Shown here one piece after another: positions 59,686-64,000 of a DNA stretch of 64,000 bases. Position 1 is the stretch's first letter; each line of letters opens with the position of its first letter. Under the pieces are notes generated by a model, which was not told where the DNA came from, ran no database searches, and saw nothing but the letters and a program-made list of their open reading frames with translations. The stretch lies in assembly GCA_036925085.1 (NCBI GenBank), contig JAUPFP010000043.1, positions 942,632 through 1,006,631 of the forward strand, written 5' to 3'. The DNA is from Brachycybe producta (lineage: Eukaryota > Arthropoda > Diplopoda > Playtdesmida > Andrognathidae). The translations under genes were made by a program, and so were the position numbers.

Positions 59686-59689
59686 CAGT

Positions 59690-60310
59690 TGGTTTGACAG
59701 TGTTTTACAAACTTCAATCATTCTCATAAAACTACACGTTTTTTTGGTCGTAACTGCGCCCCCCCCCCCCCACACACCTGCACTATTATTGACTAAATTT
59801 TGTATGGGGGTTACCTACTACCTACAGTACTAATACCCACCAATCGTTTTCAAGAGTGAATTTTGTCAATTTTCCTGGACCGAAAATAACCTTAACTTTT
59901 GCGTCATTTTGCTGAAGCTTTGAGAAATATGAATGTTTTATTTTTTATTCTACTTGGTAGCAACATAGAACTATTTTTTTTAACTATTTTAATGTTAATT
60001 TTATTAAATTTGAATTCATTTTTCATCATTCTACGATATTTATGTTAATTCCCTGATTACAAGTACAGTATATTCCTCCCTGTTATAGTTTTTTGTGTTA
60101 ATTTTGCAATTATTGTCTACAGAGCTATTAAAGATAAAAAAAATAGGCAATGTAACAATTTTAGTTAAATTTTAGATTTTTTTCTTCTTAAATTTTATGT
60201 TTTAATAAAATTATAATTAATTATTAATCTTAAAAATGTCAAAATTGTATATTGTCAAAAAAGACAAACAATATAAGTTTAATGCATTAAAATAATTATA
60301 TATATATAAT
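59690..60310. other. Gene-free AT-rich spacer
   Basis: A C-run is present at about 59760. No gene or clear element is seen. Confidence 0.4.
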
Positions 60311-60311
60311 A

Positions 60312-60648
60312 GCCCAGGTCTGTGTATGTATGTGTGTGTGTGTGTGTGGAGTAACAAAACCATTGAAGCACGTCGGAATTTATATAAATTTGAATAAATG
60401 AACCGTTTTTTTTCTCAAGGTCAACTATATGTTGAACTCTTCCTTTGGAAAGTGTAGAAGGGGGGAGAGAGAAAAGTGGGAGGGGGTGAGGGGAAAAGGT
60501 TGGAAAGTGTAGAAGGGGGAGAGAGAGAAAAGTGGGAGGGGGTGACTGAAATTGAAATGAAAGTAGTAAAAAAAAGGAAAAACGACGCGCATGCGCACAA
60601 TTGCCTGTGAATTTTGCTCCCGTCATTTATGACGGGTTACCCCACTAG
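60312..60648 (+). mobile_element. Non-autonomous Helitron-like element, left partner of a convergent pair
   Basis: It starts near GCCCAGGTCTGTGTATG. It ends with the hairpin CCCGTCATTTATGACGGG, TTACCCCA and CTAG followed by T. The purine-rich tract (GGGGGAGAGAGAAAAG units) is shorter than in the 40.4 kb copy. Confidence 0.75.
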
Positions 60649-60818
60649 TTTAATAATATTGGTTGAAGCCAACGTTTCGACTCAATATTGAGTCAAATGA
60701 CAATTCAAATTAACAAAAATAAAAATCTCCAATAATTTTTCCATTTTTATTATCATTTGTCCTGATGATGACTCAAAATTGAGTCGAAACATTGGCTTCA
60801 TCCAATATTATTAAATTA
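60649..60818. repeat. Palindrome between two convergent Helitrons
   Basis: TTGGTTGAAGCCAACGTTTC and ACTCAATATTGAGTC on the left pair with GACTCAAAATTGAGTCGAAA and CATTGGCTTCATCCAATATT on the right. The two Helitron-like copies end exactly at its edges. Confidence 0.7.
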
Positions 60819-61120
60819 CTAGTGGGGTAACACGTCATAAATGACGGGAGCAAAATTCACAGGCAATTGTGCGCATGCGCGTCGTTTTTTCCTTTTTTTA
60901 CTCCTTTCATTTCAATTTCAGTCACCCCCTCCCACTTTTCTCTTTCTCTCTCCTCCTTCTACACTTTCCAACCTTTTCCCCACACCCCTTCCCAATTTTC
61001 TCTCTCTCTCTCTCTCCCCCTTCTTCTTGAGAAAAAAAACGGTTCATTTATTCAAATTTATCTAAATACCGACGTGCTTCAATGGTTTTTGTTATTCCAC
61101 ACACACACACAGACCTGGGA
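60819..61120 (-). mobile_element. Non-autonomous Helitron-like element, right partner of a convergent pair
   Basis: On the - strand it starts TCCCAGGTCTGTGTGTGTG and ends with the CCCGTCATTTATGACG(T)G-type hairpin and CTAG. One base of the hairpin differs from the left partner (ACACGTCAT on the + strand). Confidence 0.7.
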
Positions 61121-61139
61121 TATTATATATATAATTTTA

Positions 61140-62109
61140 ATGCATTGAACAATTTATACAATAATTAATTATACAATTTGGACATTTATTTTAAGATTAA
61201 TTAATTATATTTATAACTTTGGTCAAGAATTATACTATTTTGTTTTTAATAAAACATTAAAATATTAAAAGTAAATTTTAAATTTTTATTTAAAGTTTAT
61301 TTTGAATAAAAAGTGATTTACTCCTAATACTAGAAAAGTTAACTGCAATTATACTTTATAACCAAGGTTGTAATTAACAGCATATATAAGCTAGAAGTCG
61401 CACTAAGGAATAATGATGATGATGATTACTTCATAATTGGCACTTGGGCCCACAAATTGAAGAACCAATTGCTTGATATTGGCATACAATGATATTGGCC
61501 TACTAATTATTAACATAAAATTTGATGAGTTTAGCGCTAGCTTTGACTATCTCAACTCAATTTTCGAGTAGTGTTTTTTTATTAGAAAAATTCCTAGCTA
61601 AAATTAACAACACGTTGAAATTACAGATTTACAATCATATAATATAACTATTTGCTTGCCAACGTGAAAAATCGATTTATTTTTTTACGAAATAGTCTGA
61701 GAATTTGGAAATTCTTATTTTCAAGTAGTAATAATAATTGTTTTAAAAAAATGAACTGAAGTCTGAATTCTTTGTTTGTTATTAACTTATTAGAAAAATT
61801 CCTACTAAAAATAAAAAATATGAATTTTTTTCAGGAATATTCCCAGGGAATAATCTCCAAAAATAAAAGTCTCGAGAATTTTCTAATAACTACTCCTAAA
61901 ATATGTTTTGCTCTTCTGAAATGCAAAAAATAACCAAAAGTTCGAAAATCAGATGTTCATAAAACAGATTTTAATAATTTTAATTTTAATAATTTATTGT
62001 AGAACATCCGAACTTTAAAGAATACATTGAAGACTGGAATCAGATGGAATCAATGGAGAACAAAGGTATATATTATAATAATAAAACATATTAATAGTTG
62101 ATGAGATGA

Positions 62110-62168
<59 letters not shown>

Positions 62169-63128
62169 GAAAGAAAAAAAAAGATCATGTGAGAATTATA
62201 TTTTATTGTCGTCACCATTAACAGAGGGGTTGGGGGGTGATGTGAGGGAGGGGGTTGTCTTTCAATTAGAACGGACAAGAAAAGGGTCAAATTCATTGAG
62301 CCTAATTAGCATAATAGCATTTAGTTGTTTAAACGCAGGAAGCAAATATTATAATACACAGAGAGTGTTAGTTGGTTATTGTGTGTGTTTTTAGGGTTGT
62401 TTTTTTTTAATCTCTCCTCCTACTCCACCCTCAATTTGCACCCTGTCTAATAGCAAAATTTTTTTTTTTGGGGGGGGGGGGGGTGAGGTTAGTTGGGGGG
62501 GGGGGGGTGATCCATTTGAAATCCTCCCGTCGCTTTAAATCAAATTTATTTCAATTTTTTTAATACATAGATTAGGAAGTAGTGTATTAACAAATTTCCT
62601 TTTATATATTGTGAGTGAGTTTTATATAGTTTGATCAGGAAGTTGTTCATCCGAAAAAATATATTATGAAAAAAAAAAATGTTTTTCATTTCTGATTATT
62701 TCGAAATAATCCTCCGGAGTTTAGTTTGGTGTTTTGAGTCACTCTTTATACAGTTTGCATCTTGGTTAAGATTTTTTGAAAAAATGTTTTAATTTATAAT
62801 CCTTATTTGAACAAAGTCGTGATTTTTTTTTTAAAAAAAATTTCTTATGATGTTTATAGTATGAAAAAAAATTTTTTGGTGAAATAATAATTATTAATTA
62901 TGTTTTTCATTTGTTATTATTTCGAAATAACCTCCTGGGTTTAGTTTGTGTGTTTTGAGTCACTCTTTATACAGTTTGAGTCTTGGTTAGGATTTTTCTT
63001 TTTAAATTTTTTTACTTATAGTCGTTATTTGAACACAAAGTCGTGATTTTTTAAAAAAAAAAACTGTTGCAATAATAATTATTAATCATGTTTTGAAATG
63101 TTAATCATATTCGGTAGATACGAACAAC
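61140..63128. repeat. Spacer upstream of the ETS gene, with ATT microsatellite and homopolymers
   Basis: A family C fragment is near 61420-61480. A long (ATT)n microsatellite is at about 62110-62167, which produces a poly-Ile antisense open frame. G runs lie at 62470-62508. About 62680-62830 and 62870-63020 form a direct duplication (both contain TTTTGAGTCACTCTTTATAC and TTATTTCGAAATAA). This region probably includes the promoter and 5' UTR of the ETS gene, but I cannot place a TATA box or first exon. Confidence 0.5.
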
Positions 63129-64000
63129 ATGGAAAGTAACATCACTTTATGGCAGTTTTTACTTGAACTTCTACTTAGTAATCGTTATTCACAAATAATT
63201 GCATGGACCAACAATGAAGGGGAATTCAAACTTCTTAATGCGGAAGAAGTGGCCAAACTTTGGGGTCTTCGTAAAAACAAACATAATATGAATTATGATA
63301 AATTGAGCCGTGCTCTCAGATATTATTACGACAAGAATATCATCAAGAAAGTTTTGGGACAAAAGTTTGTTTATCGGTAAGTTCAAAACGTTTTTTTTTT
63401 ATTTAAATAAATTGGTTTAAATATGGTTATTGGTATCTTAATTACCAGAATTAATGTTGCCACTTAAATTGTAACGTGAAATTATTTGAACAATTTGGTA
63501 ATGAAATAATTTATTCTGATTTTTATTTCAAAAACATTCTTTCAGGTTTGTTTCTTTTCCCGAAATTGTCAAAATGGAAAACAAGATTCCATTTCGTGTC
63601 AAAATGGAAAGTTTACACAAATCCGGAATTTTGTCATCTGGAAAATTTCCGTCAAACTCTTCATCTTCGCAGTCTTCGACGATTTATTCATCAAGTTATG
63701 TTCCTTCTACAACAGACTCTAAATTAACATTGTCTTCTTCTTCTTCCTGTTCAGTTATTCAGTCATTAAAGCGTTTGTCACCATCCTATGCAATTGGTGT
63801 TTCGGCATTCGAGACTGCCGAAGAGTCCTCTTCCGCCTCCTCTTCTCGTTCCTCTTCGAGAACGTCCTCTTACGATCGCTCTGCAGAATCTCCAGTCCAC
63901 TTCAGTCCTCCTTTGGCCAAGAAACGTCGCGTGAATTCTTTATCGGAGTGTAACGGTTCGTTTCGATTGAAGCCATCGCCACTGACACTATCGACTCCTC
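63129..64000 (+). CDS. ELK/TCF-type ETS transcription factor, N-terminal part, runs off the window
   Basis: The visible exons are 63129-63376 and 63546-64000 (incomplete), giving 234 residues. The ETS DNA-binding domain occupies residues about 5-86: [62 protein letters not shown]. The two recognition-helix arginines (SRALRYYYD) are present. An ETS domain at the extreme N-terminus, preceded by only four residues, is the hallmark of the ELK subfamily, whose members act with SRF on serum-response elements and are phosphorylated by MAP kinases. After the domain come Ser-rich stretches, a basic KKRRV that may be a nuclear localisation signal, and SP motifs ([18 protein letters not shown]) that could be MAPK sites. 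The ATG at 63129 was chosen because it gives the ELK-like start. The B-box and transactivation region lie beyond the window. Confidence 0.92.

Noticed and set aside
60279-61148. Ser/Pro/Phe-rich open frames on both strands
   Set aside because: They are translations of the purine/pyrimidine-rich tandem tract inside the Helitron-like elements; the same frames recur at 40.5 and 16.1 kb.
62015-62296. Antisense 93-residue frame with a poly-Ile segment
   Set aside because: It comes from the ATT microsatellite.

Overview
This is a eukaryotic window from an invertebrate animal. It is AT-rich, its genes are split by GT-AG introns, and it carries a metazoan-type WASP gene, an ELK-type ETS gene, a eukaryotic tRNA-Val and a very dense load of small transposable elements (MITE families, Helitron-like elements, mariner, hAT, CR1-like LINE tails and LTR relics). 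A short TTAGG-like array near 3.84 kb hints at an arthropod, but the sequence alone does not settle the species.

Region 1 (about 3.1-47.0 kb) is a tandem array of seven apparently intact paralogous genes and one broken copy. Each intact gene encodes a secreted protein of about 145-162 residues: a hydrophobic signal peptide followed by one small domain that reads like a double-psi beta-barrel (RlpA/expansin/3D-domain-like), with the patterns YYPS...GG..DC, YVSVAMD, YGT.VCIPELN and VVDTG.AF.GKG.SRIDICV. All share the same four-exon structure, with intron phases 1, 0, 0 and an invariant 126-nt exon 3. Six of the seven intact genes lie on the + strand. The broken copy (25.0-25.8 kb) and one intact gene (28.7-31.4 kb) lie on the - strand inside a duplicated segment. 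All seven intact genes carry the same core promoter signature: GAGGCTATAATAT or a variant, followed within about 20 bases by a TATA box. The broken copy has lost both promoter and exon 1. This is the most unusual system in the window: a co-amplified, probably co-regulated family of small secreted proteins of unknown function.

Region 2 (48.85-53.27 kb) is a complete WASP gene in ten exons: WH1, CRIB/GBD, a polyproline tract, two WH2 motifs, and a central/acidic tail ending DEWDD. It drives Cdc42/Arp2/3-dependent actin nucleation. Region 3 (54.76-54.83 kb) is a tRNA-Val(CAC) gene on the - strand beside a 21-bp tandem repeat. Region 4 (63.13 kb to the window end) is the start of an ELK/TCF-type ETS transcription factor with its ETS domain at the extreme N-terminus; it runs off the window.

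The space between genes, and most large introns, is filled by repeats. These include hairpin MITEs with CCGCCCTTTTATGA arms and 9-10 bp target duplications (Mutator-like), non-autonomous Helitrons ending in a CCCGTCAT hairpin plus CTAG, a MITE carrying a TTAGG-like array, two LTR-like sequences in inverted orientation forming a 1.8-kb foldback, and an almost perfect 800-bp palindrome inside an intron of the last array gene. The short open reading frames outside the genes listed are low-complexity or repeat-derived and are not called as genes.
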